From contig CANUEZ040000151.1 in assembly GCA_948099385.1 (NCBI GenBank), forward strand, positions 4,038,001 through 4,102,000: a stretch of DNA of 64,000 nucleotides, written 5' to 3'. The position numbers and the translations under genes are program-made. Source of the DNA: Fasciola hepatica (Eukaryota; Platyhelminthes; Trematoda; Plagiorchiida; Fasciolidae). Of this stretch, positions 35,597-49,038 are shown in pieces (position 1 is the first letter of the stretch; each line of letters begins with the position of its first letter). The notes below the pieces were generated by a model. The model was not told the origin of the DNA. It saw nothing but the letters and a program-made list of their open reading frames with translations, and searched no databases.

Positions 35597-35711
35597 AAGA
35601 TTAGATTTGTATAATATGATTCATCATGCAGCTTGAACGCTCAACTCACCATTGAAAACCATGGAAGCACTGTACAGCTGTTTCAGCCTTGTTGGGAATC
35701 ATCAGCAGTGC
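35597..35711 (-). mobile_element. SINE family 1 tail, reverse orientation (left arm)
   Basis: The block is nearly identical to the tail part of the reverse copy at 17976-18100 and is the reverse complement of 35985-36085. It stops abruptly where the forward copy begins, so two insertions or one rearranged insertion lie head to head. Confidence 0.7.
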
Positions 35712-35721
35712 AATTGCAAAT

Positions 35722-36085
35722 AGTAACCAAGCTCTGTAGGTTGTTCATAACGGAATGCCTTCCTTGTACTTAGGCCCCTACAGAGAAGCCATCTATCATG
35801 GGAGTCGGTCGCTGTGTGGGAAGCGGGTTGTTACCGTTCAAAGCCAGTGACGGAAGGGTGCTATATCATGTAGTGTAGATGTTCAACAAACCGTTGAGAT
35901 CCAGCCCGGATAGCCTTGTGGTTAAGGTGTTCGATTCACAATCGTTCACCCCGGGTTCGAGTCCCCGTGGGGGCTTGGTGGATGTGCACTGCTGATGATT
36001 TCCAGCAAGGATGAAACAGCTGTACAGTGTTTCCATGGTTTTCAATGGTGAGTTGAGCGTTCAAGCTGCATGATGAATCATCTGA
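35722..36085 (+). mobile_element. tRNA-derived SINE, family 1, forward copy
   Basis: Contains the leader, an A box (tgtggttaaggtg, 35917-35929), a perfect B box (ggttcgagtcc, 35954-35964) and the tail. It differs from 17976-18345 mainly by a leader segment of about 30 bases (around 35770-35805, 'agagaagccatctatcatgg') present here and absent there, so the family has leader-length variants. Confidence 0.75.
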
Positions 36086-39000
36086 TGTTATCTTATTCAT
36101 CAAAAGTGTCGGTGTCAACTCGTGCAAAGTGCCGACGACTCTGCCATCTGCGTAGATTTGCCTTGTAGATAGACACCGGACATTTTTTAATCAAGTGTAA
36201 TTCTGGACTGTAAGCGGACCAGTCCTCTCACGTTTGACAGATGAGAGGTCGCTACTTCTAACTATAATGTATAACGTGAGTAGACAATGTTCACCAACCA
36301 AACTTGGCCTGAAAACTGGTTCATAACACTCAACCCAGCATACATGATTACTGAAAGCGGTGCTTTAATGACTAATATCGTTGTGTCGCTTACCCACCTG
36401 GTCTTTTTTGCCAACTCTGCAAGAGTAGGTTTATAAACGTCCCGCACCCCCCGAGGCGAATTATCCGAGATAAATTGGCTTACCTCGGTCACGTTAAATA
36501 TTTGTATGCATCATCAATTTAGTATTGAGTTGACATATCAGCAAGCTAAACTCTGTCTACTTACGTGGTTTGTTCGTCAAGGAATAGTAGAATACTGGGG
36601 TAGGTTTACCAGCTTTTCGTGCACCATACTGGCTTGGGAATGTCGGTTAGAACGAGCCTATACGGTACACAGTATATCGTCTAGATCAACCCAAAATAGC
36701 TTCTGAGAGGGAATACCCCACCCGTCCCCCTCACACGGAGTGAGAACCGAGAAAAACATAACGGCGTGCCGGATGAATACTGTTGCAATACTTCAGTATA
36801 TCCATGAAGGACAAGGTAGAAGCATTAGTTGACCATGTGCTAGCCAATCATTGCGTGATCCTTTGGTATCAGAATGGTCTAAGTGTGCGGTTCTGTACCA
36901 GCCTGATTGAAGGAGGATTTTCTTGGTGACAGACACAAATCTGTGGAATACAATGCGCGGTAATTACAAACACACAATCATACATTGCATAAATCAGACA
37001 GACTAACTGTTCAAATACATGCCTAACCGAAATACTGGCGCCCCGTTGAGCTGACTGTTGGAAGAAGCGGGACTTGTGTTGTCATGTTTTGTACGGACGA
37101 GCAAACAAAATAGCCCACCCTTACTGTCCTCTCTCTTTCAACTGTTACAGAAAGGAATTTCGGGGTTCACATGTCTCAGCTGTCCCAAGAGAAACTCAGA
37201 ATTCCTAATGTAAACCATTTTGGTTGAATAGCATGTATCGAAGCAGTGAAATTATTATAAAACACTTCAGTGTATAGTGCCAGCTTTCAGATCAACGGCG
37301 AATATCAACAAGTACACTATAAATCTGCAATAGCCGGTGCCCATCAGCATGCAATCCTCTTTCAGCATTTTAAAAGGATGCCAAAAGCTCGACACCCTTT
37401 GTCTTTTCATGGTATATTACTCATTGTTAAATGAATCTGAACGTCAAAAACTCGTCACCTGCTCAGTGATATTGTTTTTTGGGTCATGAAAAATGAAGAT
37501 ACCACCGAGTGTTTATTCATGTTTATGGTTTGGTAAATTATTTCATTCCAAAATACATTTGTGAGGAACTCAGTCATCATATTCAAAGTAGTTCCACAGT
37601 CATTGAAAACTGCCGCCGGCATCACCACCGGTCACTCTCCGCAACTGGCTGATTCTAACAGGCCTCGACCGCCTTCCTGAACGGTTGTACCAAAATTATT
37701 TGATAAAATAGAAGGAAGAAAGACACATAAAAGACTAACAATAAGCATAGGTGAGTGGGAGACTGGGAAAGCGATACGTTGGATTAAATCAGTGTTTTCC
37801 TGAACTCGGTAAACGCGTACAGTTGCTAAATAATACGCTAAATTAATTGTAAACAATAGTGCTATGTTTTTATTGGTTTTCTACGGTAAGGCGAGTGTTG
37901 ATATTGCACAAAGAAATATTTTGGCGGCTTTTCATAGTCCCTGAGACTAAAGGTAATCGAAATCACGTTCACTGTTAGCTACAATGAATATAATTTGGAG
38001 TAATATTTTGCTTTGATTGGTTATCATACTATTGCGTGCAATATTTGGAAAAGTGGCAGCTTCTGACCCAAAGAAGCCCTATGATGAAGTGATCGGTGAT
38101 GACAAATTTTGCATACCATAATGAAGTTGACACATCGTGAGGGGAAAAGATTAAAGTAGTGAACCTGAACCATCGAATTTTGACCCCGGAAATTGCACTG
38201 AAATAACGGCCTTTTCGTAAAAATTTAAGTAATTCAGTAAAAGATTCCACGATGTTCGCAGCATGATAAACAGTGACAGAAGCTGGTGCTTTTGCACCGT
38301 TGTCAGTCTGCTGGAGGACAAATTGGAAAATGAAGTAAGGGTGAAAATCAACTGAAAAATAAAAGTCCATTTAAGCACTGCCGGTGAACCGGTAAACGAA
38401 TGTTCAGTCGGAGAACAAAAAGCGGAATTAACTCTTTTTTAATCCTTTTTTGGACCTTCATGACGCAGATTGGGGTTCATTCAAATGATCCGTAAAATGC
38501 TACCAACGAATAACTCTATCCATTCCGTTGCCCGCATTATTACCCTGTCGTAGGAGAATCCTCTCATCTGTGTACTTCCAGTGGGATTTCGTCATAAGCA
38601 AAATGATGAGACGTACAAATGACTGAGCTGAAAATATCACTGACAGGCATTGATTAAAAGGGGTAAGTCTTTGGCTGTCAAGTTTGGTTTGCCAGGTTCA
38701 GCCACCATCATAGATGGCTAATATTCGCCGTAGGCAATATTTTACTTAAGCCTGACCCATAGCCACGGTCTCGTGATTCTCAGCCCCAGACCACGGAGTT
38801 ATATTAATTAGATCTTATTACCAATAGTTAAGCAATAGTTGGTGTAAGGTTGCCACTGGAATAAGGAATATAGTGGTCATGAAACGTATGATTGTGTCAT
38901 CTGACAGAAATTCTTGAGTGGTCACCATCTGTAACTCTTCTTTGATGGATAGTAAATTAAATGTTTCAATGAAATTCAGGGTTATCAAAAGTGACGTCTA

Positions 39001-39644
39001 TTGCTCACTCGCCTGTGACAATTGCAATCACACAGTCCTTTTATTTGTAACCTTATTTCTTTGGCATTTGTGGATGGTAGGGGGAATAACGGTAATGATT
39101 TTTTGTTTACGTTTCAAGAAATTGGTTACAAAGGATTGAATATGGAACAAGATCACAAAGGTCTTTGGATGTTAAGTTGGCTTACGTTGCACACTAAGTT
39201 TCATTTCAATTCCTCCGATTCAAAGGCACGAACAGCAAACTGACATGGCATCGGATGCACCACGAATTGAACAGTCCTACCCAGAATGCGGCCCAGTGAT
39301 CAGACGATCTGTCACAGATTTGAAACCACAATTTCACTGTCCTGTCCAGCCTGTTCGACGCTAGTTGCACTGAATTCCGGAAAAACATGGATAGAACCAT
39401 GTGGTATTTGGACACTGTTGTCTTGACTGAAAACACGTGCAAACATGCTTGTTGTCGTGGGTGGATTTCGTTCGAGTGATATTTGTATACGTACAATTAG
39501 TAGCTACAAAAATGTCGTGACACTCTCAAGGATCCAATTCGCCTGTTCAACCCGATTAGAAACCGGTGTATTTTTAAGAGTAGAATTGGAATTTGACATT
39601 TCACGTGCTTGGTCATGCTTGCGCGCTTTTTGTGTATTTGGATT
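36086..39644. other. Intergenic, no gene seen
   Basis: Short frames on both strands without domains. The minus frame at 36262-36492 has a hydrophobic, protein-like stretch but no match was recognised. Confidence 0.4.
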
Positions 39645-39684
39645 ATGCATGCATGCATGCGTGCGTGCGTGCGTGCGTGAGTGC
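39645..39684. repeat. (ATGC)n to (GTGC)n microsatellite
   Basis: Ten tetranucleotide units that switch from ATGC to GTGC, giving an alternating purine-pyrimidine tract. Confidence 0.9.
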
Positions 39685-40589
39685 GGAAGTTAGTCCGGGA
39701 GATAAAAGATTGGTTTTGTTTTCAATTCTCATATTACTTGCTGCTTGTATTGCATCACGCACACAGTTGGCAAAATCAGCAAAATATACAAAAACGTAAC
39801 CTGATTGAGATTGCTCGATTCCCCCAACTGATCAACACCTGAGGTTGGCCAAACAGCGCCGATCGGAGGGCAGTGAAAAAGCCCAAATAAGTATCAAGCA
39901 GTTGGGTGCCGAATTGAGCGCACAGCGTTTATAACTGTCGTCTACAATCACATACGCTGTGCCAAATCCTGATCGTTGTTTGAGTCTGAAGGGAGCAGGA
40001 GAAAGATGAAATTGTCCAGAACTCTGTGAGAAATTGAACCAGAGACATAACCATTGGATAACTCTGGAGACAAATCAATGGTCTGCTTGCAGTTGAAGTG
40101 TTACGCTGAAACTCCTGAGCTTTTGCGTCATTTCAGTGTTATTTGTGCTCCGTGTAATCCGGCCATAAGGCATCGCCACCGTCAATTCGCGTGCGATTTA
40201 GAAGAAAAAGTATATTTGTTAGAACGAAAATAAGAGTTGACGTAGTATCGTTTTGATAACATAATCTGGGTTTAGCCTACTTGGAAATAAATATTCTCAT
40301 TCCTCAAAAAAAAGTAACCAGTTAATAAGCAACGGAAGATTAGCATTGTTAGGAGCTCCCGTAATTAAATTATTTCTGTACAGTTGACTTTCTTCCCTCT
40401 GGATCAATATTGTACGAATATTTCACCATTCCCATTTTAACTCCTTTCCCAATCAAGGACGGATCTCCCCTGAATGAAGCAGTAAGTCCTCATGAGATAA
40501 GAAAATAATTTCTTGTAACTTTCACTTTTTCCACCGAGTTACGAATGACTGATAATACTTGTTGATTCAGTTGCGTTGGGTGCAAACAA

Positions 40590-40622
40590 ATATGCTCTCT
40601 CTCTCTCTCTGTTTCTCTCTTT
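40590..40622. repeat. Imperfect (CT)n microsatellite
   Basis: Pyrimidine-only tract with one GTTT interruption. Confidence 0.85.
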
Positions 40623-42591
40623 GTCCGTCAGTTTCACGTGAACACAGCTCTGTTTTGTTCCCGTGTAAATACCACTCGTTCGTTTGGACAGATCTCCCGT
40701 GTACTTTAAAAGTATCCATCTTTTAGGGTATTCACCAGTGTCTGTTCCTAATTTATCCCCTCCACAGAACACAGAGGTGAAAATAAGCTACACAATACTC
40801 CGTCACCTAAAACCTGGAAAACCAATAAATTTCCGGTTTAGAGGACAGTAAACAGCTGGGATGATTCTCCCTGTCAGCTATATTTACTTTCATTCTCAAT
40901 GGAGCTTTTCAAATTGTCAGATCAGGTCCTACGTGGTCACTCTATACAGTTTCATACAAATCTGAGTTAAGTGAAAGTCGATTTGACAGTAAAAATGCCC
41001 AACTTTTGACAACTGATTCGCTGTATCGATTCCTCACTTAAGAGGGGCCGAAGTAAACAAACATTTAGTCATTTTCAGGATAATCAAGCTTATGAAAAAT
41101 TTGTCATGACAGCTCCGTTCCCTTGCATGACTCACTTAATGACAGATTTACCCGTGGCAGCAAAATGCAACTAATGCTAACCCCCAAGCATGTGATAAAT
41201 CTTCATCACTCATCCGATCTACTGCTTGCATCTAAGCATAAGATGGATATCGTCCAAAACATTGACGGGGCTAAATGAGATCATATTCGACACTCTTATT
41301 AATAGTGATTAAGCCTAGTAAATATTCATTGGTTACTACACACTACAGATTACTAGCCTGTAATGACCCCAATCGTTCTGAGAAAATGACCATTTTCTGG
41401 ACTCCTTTTTGGATTTAATTTCTTTATGGTCTTTTCTGACGCTTGGTTTTGACCTAACCGTTCTGTTTGGTAGAGTACGTTTAACTAAACTGGCTTTTCC
41501 GGGGTTTCCGTTGTTGAATCACTTTTACTCTCGCTTTCTCGCCGACTGTACGCGCTTGCGGTTCGCTTTCAGCTTCACCGTTGCGTTCGTTTGCCTTTTG
41601 TATATTCCTCGCATCGGTACTGTTTCGGTACTACGATATGCAGAATACACTTTCATATCTGTCCATCAACTAAAGTCTTCTGTATTCCTTCGATAGAGGG
41701 GGTTTCGTTGGCAATTCGCTTTGAGACCGGATAAAAGATACGTCCGTAAGCCGTACTCGAACGTCTTCTATAAGCCCATCCCTTCGTTCAAGATTAGTGG
41801 GTGATTATCATTAATGTGGGATCCTGTTTTCTTCCCACGACTCCTATTTTAATGGAAGAGTGCAACTGCCGTGCGATCAGGTAATTTGATCAAAAATAAT
41901 GTGAAACTTTCTAGTGTGAACATAATTCGGCATGCTGTCAGCTTCGGTATGACGTAAGCATTGGAACAGTGTGTAGACTGGATGTAATCGCTAAAAACTT
42001 GTCTTAGGGTAACCTATTTGGAAAAAACAAAGTGGTTTTTGTGGCTTGAAAGTTTCGGATCTAATTAGGACAACGAACTTTGGCGGCTGAAGTATTAGTT
42101 AACTCAAATAAATTCTGCGTTAGTGTGATCTGCAAGGAACATCAAATAATAATTTCGGGGTAGATATGACTTTGTTGACTGATCTCATTATGACGAAAAA
42201 AGACTGGTTTGATATCACCGAGATAAACCCTCTTCTCAGGTCATCATCAATTATTGATGTTAATGTTGTGTGCTATGCTAAGGCAAAATTATGGAGGGTG
42301 ATGTTGGGGACAAAAAATTATTAAGGGTCCGATTCAGGAACACGATACTGGGAGGAAGTAATGCAATTAGGATAAAATGAATAACGGATTACCGGAAGAT
42401 TTCGCATAAACAAATCTCAAGGAGACAGTCGGGAAGACAACCGTGCTAAGCTACACAAATAGGATAATGGAAGAAGATCAGTACTACGGATTCCGCGTTT
42501 GGCATCGTACACTTTGATGTACAAACACCCCAAAGGTCGTAACACCTCATTGACCCCAAATGACTAGTCCAGCGCTGAGAGGACAGAGATC

Positions 42592-42655
42592 CACCCCCCC
42601 CCCACCCTCACACCCACAGAGCACGTACACGCACACACACGCACACGCGGACACC
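42592..42655. repeat. C-run and (CA)n-rich low-complexity tract
   Basis: A run of about 10 C followed by degenerate CA/CG repeats. Confidence 0.85.
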
Positions 42656-42855
42656 TAGTGACTAAGATTATTATCCCAAGATCATTCGAGCGCAAACTGG
42701 TTTTGAGAAAGTTTACCTGCAGTAACCGAAACGTTGACTAACTACCGTCTTTTCCGATAACGGTGTTACCAAACAATAAAAACTTACCTGTAATGTATCA
42801 CATGGCACATCGTTTTTCTATGCACTCCGAACGGATCTGAGATCTGATACATTTA

Positions 42856-42861
<6 letters not shown>

Positions 42862-42894
<33 letters not shown>
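42862..42894. repeat. (AT)n microsatellite
   Basis: About 16 TA units flanked by a palindromic AT-rich sequence. Confidence 0.95.
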
Positions 42895-42898
<4 letters not shown>

Positions 42899-43860
42899 AA
42901 TGTAATATTTCATAACATCCTGATTTAAGTCTGTGTGCCAAACAAAACATGGTACAGTCAAGGAGAAACGGGTAGACGGACTCCAGTTACATGGTTTGTT
43001 TGTGTGTGCTATACTTCCAAGTTGTCCAGGGAAGTTCGATGGTTTTCTTATTGATCCACAGTCGCGCCTTTATCAATCCAAAGATTAACCCGTAAGGCAG
43101 CAGGACGAAGCTAGGGGTTCGTAACCCACTGGGGACCAGTAACTGATTTCTCAGTCCATAGACCCTTCTGATGAGATCAGACATCCTCGGTGCCCATTAC
43201 ACCCTTCGGCACAGGTGCAGGTTAGCATAGAGATGTATGCTTCGTACGCCGTCTATGATTTGTATAGGATCATGGTCTAGCTATCTGCTATAGACTGACT
43301 ACCAGTCAGTTAACTCGTTGGCGAGTCCCAGGCATTCGCCTTAATCCTGACACTTTGCTGAAAACACCTCCGCCATGAGAGGGCAATGCGCAGAACTTCC
43401 CCGTCAGAGACTATTTGAGACACACGGTCATTAGGGAGCATATCAAGAGGATTCTAGGGCGAGTAGCTATCTCGGAGTCTGACACAGCCAACTCCGACTC
43501 TGGTGAGGCATTTGAAGTCATCAACATCTTTTAGGGAAAATTTAATTTTCTCGTAAAGAAAGTCTTCTCCGAGGGAACTGTGACCTTTTACGGAAATATG
43601 GGCAAACATATTTACCTCTCAGTTCTACCTATGAACAATAAGGACGGCTTTGGCATAAGAAACATCTACTGTCTTGTCCTGAGTGGCCAATAACACTGAT
43701 CAAAACAATTCTACTGCCAGACTATGCAATCTCTCAAAGAGGAAATTAAGTTGAACTGTGGGCGGACCGTTGTATCGGTGCGCAAACCTCTGGATTACTC
43801 CGGTTAGTGATCCTCGATCCTGCAGTTCCAATCAAAAAGTAACCACAGACAAATAGGGCC

Positions 43861-44010
43861 GTACTCAGTTGTAACCAAAAATGTACACGTTATAAAGCAT
43901 CAGGCAGGGAATACGTGGATACGGATGGAGTTGATGTTGACTGCCCAGCGTGGTGCGCGTATGTGATTGGCTAAGTCGGATCACAGTGTTTCATACAGCT
44001 GATTGGTTGG
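43861..44010 (-). promoter_or_regulatory. Promoter-like CCAAT/TATA module, possible LTR
   Basis: On the minus strand two CCAAT boxes (plus-strand attgg at 44002-44006 and 43966-43970) lie about 105 and 70 bases upstream of a TATA-like tttataa (plus 43891-43897), the classic spacing. The surrounding 400 bases are GC-richer and contain a short internal duplication (ggt.ggtgtgaag.g at about 44013 and 44053). It could be a solo LTR or a gene promoter. Neither end nor a partner LTR was found. Confidence 0.3.
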
Positions 44011-44259
44011 AAGGTCGGTGTGAAGGGTAGGCAGTGGGTTGTCTGTCAAAGGCCGGTGTGAAGAGTGACGTGTGATAGACTGAATGGTTCATGGGCAAAC
44101 ACTTCACGACTGCACTGCTATGAGGGATAATCGGGTCTAGCCATCGGGTCGTGTAGACCAAGCACCCTGTCTGTGGGTTGGAAGGATGCGGATTGCAGCC
44201 TTGCTGATGACGTGCTCTCAGGGAGATTTCAGACCACCTGACGCAGAACTCCATTCACC

Positions 44260-46020
44260 GAAACACACTCGTACTTTTGGAGTGCGATGTGTACAAAAGT
44301 AGTTTAGTGGACACCGATGCGTGGTGTAACCTGCTGTTTGTCAGGAGAGCAAAATTTTACTTGCCCACTCCCAGTAACTCAACCCTATTATTATTTGAGA
44401 TAAAAATTTACATTACGGTATTGTTCATGCCTTCTAATTTATATTGACGAAACCATAATACAGATATGTCTTTTGGATGGTTGGTGGTTGAAGGAACTGA
44501 GAATAAAATGAAGTTTTTCGAGTTCACTGTGCGTCATGTGATTACAAACTCAGTCATCCCTCGAATGAGTTCGAATTTCAGGTGCGTTCTGTTCCAGGTA
44601 TTCGAACCCATGTAGTAGTTTTCTGATAACTAAACGATGAAACATGCTAGAAAAACAGATTTCCGAAAGAAAAAAAGAATTAAGGCGTCCGTAATTTGTC
44701 CTCATGTGCACGGACTGAATTATTGTTACGTAAATTATTCTGTGACATCTATTCAAATAGTTTGGGAAAAGATTTGGCATTCATTAAAAAAAATCAATGA
44801 AGACTTAAAATGAAATGGGAACAAGTATTATATTTAATCCTGGTCCATATGATATTGTTTCATTTTTCGAACCAGCTTATGCTGGAGATCTTATAAGTCC
44901 TTTATTGAATGATCTGTCGTTTGAAAAAGTACATTGTTCTAGAAATCGTCAGTCGAGTGAAAAAGCTCAATGAAATGGAAATGGGATAATTGGATTAGTC
45001 AGAAGTTTGGATTTTGGTTAGAAGGTGGAAAACTGGACAACAAATTTCGTTTTCAAATGGAAGGCATAATCTTTTCCGCTGGTCAATAAATTTCATCCAA
45101 CGAACAAGACTGAAAGAGAACTCGATACAGCACCATATTTGCTGCTTTCAAATATGTGATTTCAACAACCATCACATATACGCTTTGTTTGAATGCAGAT
45201 TTTGTGTGCCACTGGGATCTACGGCTATAAGACGGTCATCTTAGTGAAGCTGCAGGTCGCAGGTGTTTCGTCTCCGTCCAATTAGACATCGTCAGAACAC
45301 AGGCAAAAGCTTTCTTACTCGTATGTGGAATTTCAGTTATCTTCTTGTTGCATCTAATTTTGACTTGACAGATATCCTTGTAATTTTACGAATACCAGCT
45401 GTGGAAGCTTGTTATGTTTAGCTTTCTCATCTGCTTTTATGTAGTTAACTAGGGAATTCAAAGATAATCAGAATGACTGATCAATTCCTTTCTGTTGGAC
45501 ATGCTGTTCAGCAGAAATGACAATTGTAAAGGTACTTTGAGATAAATTCTCGTATCGAATGTGTTACATAGTGTGACATACGGATTTGTTGCCTATTTTG
45601 GTTGATCATTCTGTACTCCGCAAAATCGATGTTGTATACAAAAGATTAGTGAAATGTTATGACACTGTATCTTCCCAGATGGGAAAGTTGCGGACCATGA
45701 AATGAAAATGCAGTATCTGTTCATAGTTGTTGGTTGATCACGATTCACGAGAGGGATTTTCGAATCCAAACGGATAGGATTCCTGTTTAAATAAAGGCGA
45801 ATCCTAAAAAATCGGTTACATAGCAGTCCTGGATAGATTTATGGTATCAAAATACAAATGTTCTGTACACAGTGAAGAGTATTTGACTACCTATGCAGAA
45901 TCTAACCACAGGCACAAAAGTTCCTAAACCAGGAAAACAGTTCCAACTTTTACCCATGAAACCGAATATCGAAAATTCGAGAGGAACTACAGCAAAACAG
46001 TTTACCTACATCGAAGCTCA
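44260..46020. other. Intergenic, no gene seen
   Basis: AT-rich, nothing recognised. Confidence 0.45.
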
Positions 46021-46024
46021 GTTT

Positions 46025-46150
46025 GACTGCGGTGGCTGACAAGCGGCCTTCATGGTGAACTTCAGACATTTCTGTCCCGGGTTTAGATCCTTTCGGGGCC
46101 GAAAGCTTCATATTTGGCAGCCATTAATTGCCCGAGACCCAGTTGCTGCA
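46025..46150 (+). mobile_element. Possible tRNA-derived SINE head
   Basis: A weak A box (ggtggctgacaagcgg, 46031-46046) and a B-box-like ggtttagatcc (46080-46090) at tRNA spacing. No second copy was seen in the window, so the call is tentative. Confidence 0.25.
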
Positions 46151-48825
46151 ATATTGCAAAGTAAAAAGGAAGTTTGCTAATAAGAGGTAAAAATGTCTCC
46201 TACATCCTTGTTCATGTTTCTATCACCAAAGAACTCAACTGCAAAACTCAGGATAATGGCTTTGCGAAATATCCGTACTAGCTGGCGAATCTCAGGCACA
46301 TGAATTGTGTGAGGGGACAGATGAAGAATGTGACTGGACCGAAAGTGGCGATCGTAGTCTTCTCTGTTAGACTCACGCTTCCCGATACTTGCTCTCTCTC
46401 TCTTCCTTTTTTGGAGGATTAGGCGGTTTCCTATCAACGAAACAGTGCCAAAGGATAGTCAGCCAATTATTTAGCTTCATGAGTCATTTGAGAATGTGAA
46501 GCAATTTCGCTTTCAAATAGCCTCCTTCACGTCAAAATATGTAAACAACCGACATAATACGATCAAGAACGTTTGCTTTGGAACCAAAGTTCTTCAGGTC
46601 AAGTTACGCTACTTCGGCACATTGAAATAAACCAAATGACTGACTATTAGAAGACAAATTCTAGCTAACAACAAACTCTCTAGAAACAATGACCAGTAAA
46701 GAGCAAATTAATCAAACACGTTTCCTGTGTATTTTGGGTAGAACAGTGTAATCTGATGAACTGGGGGGTGAATTTCTTGTCTGGATGGGTTAATGATCTT
46801 CATCGGATTGCTGCGATGCGCATTCATTTTGCTACACATGCTGACTACAAAGTGAATCTGTCACAAGTCAACTATCCGAACTGGAAGTCAGTTCTGGTAA
46901 TTCTGTTCATTGTCTAATGTCGGCCGAAATCCCTCGTTCAGGACCGGTCCTTATAGATGATAAATGTGATGAAAACCTAAAGTACTGTAAAACTGACATT
47001 CACTGACTGTTGGACTTAACGCATCCTGACCAAAACATCTCCACATACGATGACTGAGTTAGACAAACGACCAGTGTCATAATTTATTTCTGTTGCTCTC
47101 ATTGGAAAAGATATGCAGGAAAATTTCACTCCGGTATATCTATAACAGTTTCGTAGAATTTCCAAGTATCAGGTCACCCAAAGAGATTTATTTCGACCAA
47201 AACTGCAGGGTCGAACATGGTGATGATGATGATGATGATAATGATAGGTGAATATAAAAACCATAAAACGACAATAACACGAGTTTTGTGTGTTGCTTGA
47301 TAAATCACGGTCTTTGCTTGTCCCTTACCGGATAACGGTTTGGCATTTCCCCTCCAACAGTTCTGCTCGAATTTCCCTCTAGTCCTTTTCAATTTGTGCA
47401 CTGGTAATTAGATGAACCTTCTGACTCCCTTTTTCCCGGAGCTTTTGCTTGAAAATAAGACAGGAAATGAAACGAAATGACCTTCGGCCCCATGTCAATG
47501 AAAATAACACAGATTAATTACACTAATCGGTTCATTTCACCGTTATGTATTCAAACCCTTTTTTAACCTCAACGAGGTGTCTTCAGCAGCTCCCCAAACT
47601 CACTCAGCCCTGCGAACATTCTGTTTTAGACAATACGATTCAATCCAGTGATAATTTTGAGCATGTTCATTGATATAAAAAAGAAGTAGAGAAACATACT
47701 ACTCCGGAATAATTGCTCAAGATCCCTTGGGGCTTTCGTTCTTGGCATCTTCGTTTGACTTGGGGGTCACAGCCAAAATATTCGATAGAATTAAAGTAAC
47801 CTCTGTAGGGTTTCGTAAGAGTGAATAAGACGAACTTATGGTTGAAGTTTGTTAAATATTGTTCTGTTGAGTGTTTGCTCAGGCGGAAGTGGTCCGGATA
47901 GGGTGCAATACCGTGCCGTTCCTTGTATTCTCGGCGGGTGAAGTGTTCATATAAAAATTGATCGTTATATCACCTACACTCCACTGCCAACCGAAATGAA
48001 ATTAATCTTGACTTATTCATTTTCTGGGATCTAAAATTACGTGTCTCAGGGCCTGCTGCATTTTCTATTGCTCAAGATTCATGGACTGCTGAAACTGCAT
48101 CGCAGATTGACGATCTTGAACGACCCTGTTACGGCATAGTTTAACTTCTTAAGAATAACCATCTGCCAATTGTCTTATGCGCTTACGGCTGCTCGAGATG
48201 CTGAAACAGTAAAACCTGTCACACGGGTGAATTTTCCCCCGATCCAAATCCATTTTAGTGTGAGCTAAAATAAAGGAAAAATGCAAGAAGGAGCGACTGA
48301 TCGCAAATGCGCAATTAACCTTTTCGAAATCTGATTTTTCCTAAGAAACGAATTGAATTCAATTAACGTAAAAGCACAGGCTTTGCCTAGGTGGTAGAAT
48401 TCAAGAGCACATTTATCAGCGTTAGTGTATTTGGTCACTGGGTTGTACTACTTATCCAATCTTTTTTAACTCATCTAAACTGGATAGAATGAAAATGAAG
48501 GGTTTCTTGACGTCAAGGGCTTAGTTCACGGAATATTCTGGGGAGTATATCAGAAAGTAGGGAGCTGATTGAACACGATTCATTAAATTGTCAACCGACA
48601 TGAATGCTACTCCCAAGACTAGTTCGGACCACTTTTGTGTTTACAATCGAACGCACAAGTGAGCAGCAAGAAGAACGACTGCTTCGTGAGCGGCAATCTG
48701 TATTCCGAGCATTTCCGACTAAGATAGGTACGGAGAAGTGGCAACCAAAAGGACACCGAAGTTAAAAGTGACGTGGTCTGATTAACACGTAACAACCTGT
48801 GGGGGCTAGTGCCACAGGATGTAAA
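46151..48825. other. Intergenic, with one (GAT)n tract
   Basis: A short (GAT)n run lies at about 47219-47241. Otherwise nothing recognised. Confidence 0.45.
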
Positions 48826-49038
48826 ATGGCAGATATTCAACAAGTTCCAAGAAAGAGCAATACTCTGTGTATCGATCCTGAACGACTCGAGTGCAAATCG
48901 AAACCCGATGTTGACTTCGTCGATTCCTCTACTCAAATGAAGCTAGTCTTCCCGTTTAAGCATAAGAAACACCGGCCGATGGGTGATAGAGCTTCCAGAA
49001 AACAGCAACGCACATTAAACGCTTGCACAAATGTTTAA
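48826..49038 (+). CDS. Candidate small ORF, unidentified
   Basis: 70 codons from ATG (48826), basic and hydrophilic, ending in a Lys/Arg-rich tail. It overlaps an equally open minus-strand frame (48619-48936), so at most one is real. No motif, no neighbouring exon. Could be chance. Confidence 0.15.
   Translation: MADIQQVPRKSNTLCIDPERLECKSKPDVDFVDSSTQMKLVFPFKHKKHRPMGDRASRKQQRTLNACTNV

Noticed and set aside
35905..35975. Possible functional tRNA gene on the plus strand
   Set aside because: Perfect B box, but the same unit recurs at 17976-18345 with shared leader and tail, and the ends do not pair, so it belongs to a SINE.
38029..38370. Minus-strand frame of 113 codons with hydrophobic stretches
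   Set aside because: No start context, no domain, and the hydrophobic content follows from AT-rich sequence.
39645..39684. Alternating purine-pyrimidine tract as a regulatory Z-DNA element
   Set aside because: It is a plain microsatellite with no gene nearby, so a regulatory role has no support.
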